Source: Anaerobacillus sp.
Lineage (GTDB): Bacteria > Bacillota > Bacilli > Bacillales > Anaerobacillaceae
Reading direction: 5' to 3'
Assembly: GCA_007118195.1 (NCBI GenBank)
Contig: SKSA01000118.1
Coordinates: forward strand, 1-5,205
Length of the DNA: 5,205 bases
The notes below the pieces were generated by a model. That model was given only the letters and a program-made list of their open reading frames with translations. It was not told where the DNA came from and made no database searches. The position numbers were made by a program, and so were the translations under genes. Below, one piece after another: positions 5,035 through 5,205 of this stretch. Position 1 is the first letter of the stretch, and each line of letters starts with the position of its first letter.

Positions 5035-5205
5035 ATTGAATGACAAAACTTTTAAAAAATAAATCACTAGCGTTTTAATTTCCAACTTATTTTCACCTAT
5101 AAATAACGATGTATGTTAAATTCTACAAAATTAGAGCTCCTGCTAATCTGAGATTCCTTTGGTAACGCTATACTAAAAAACGACACAGTTCTCTCGCATA
5201 CCGCG
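5035..5205. other. Right end of the window: no gene recognised
   Basis: Both strands were read here. The longest frames are below 20 codons and lack ribosome binding sites. A small inverted repeat, ATTAG (5130-5134) with CTAAT (5143-5147), is the only local structure. A regulatory region, the 3' end of an upstream unit or part of a larger repeat cut by the window all remain possible. Confidence 0.3.

Noticed and set aside
5111..5170. Plus-strand 18-codon frame starting at ATG 5111
   Set aside because: No ribosome binding site, very short and no recognisable product.
5157..5180. CcpA-type operator around GGTAACGCTATAC
   Set aside because: It mismatches the cre consensus at four positions and is about 300 bases from the pfkA start.

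Overview
The window looks like a chromosomal segment of a low-GC Gram-positive bacterium, most likely a Bacillaceae member. The evidence is AT-rich intergenic DNA, strong AGGAGG-type ribosome binding sites, intrinsic terminators with U-tracts, a TTG-started PfkA of exactly Bacillus length, and cobalamin genes preceded by riboswitch terminators. All genus-level statements are inference; no database was searched.

Left part (1-2943, minus strand): a cobalamin biosynthesis operon. Transcription probably starts near 2942 from a sigma-A-like promoter. It runs through two complete cobalamin riboswitch aptamers in series, distal (about 2751-2926) and proximal (about 2309-2490). Each is followed by its own intrinsic terminator (2642-2669 and 2201-2238). 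The operon then enters cbiA (cobyrinate a,c-diamide synthase) and cobQ/cbiP (cobyric acid synthase, cut by the window edge), which overlap by 8 bases. The two enzymes are ATP- and glutamine-dependent amidases: CbiA acts on side chains a and c, and CobQ on b, d, e and g. The tandem switch is the most interesting system here: the transcript appears to pass two B12-gated terminators before the first gene. The spacer between the aptamers also holds a partial copy of an aptamer segment, a possible 16-codon ORF, and one arm of a long-range stem that brackets the proximal aptamer.

Middle (about 2980-3860): an intergenic stretch with two small hairpins, then a 44-45-codon plus-strand gene with a strong RBS and a clear terminator. 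A convergent 82-codon minus-strand gene of unknown function follows, with its own terminator. Between it and pfkA lies a 117-bp near-perfect palindrome, either a MITE-like repeat or a very large hairpin.

Right part (3897-5205, minus strand): a 319-residue ATP-dependent 6-phosphofructokinase, probably started at TTG. It is not followed by pyk, its usual Bacillus partner, and it carries substitutions at two fructose-6-phosphate-binding positions (K162 and F249). This suggests a divergent or second PFK. Its candidate promoter abuts another long imperfect palindrome (4925-5034) with perfect 13-bp ends. No gene was found in the last ~170 bases.
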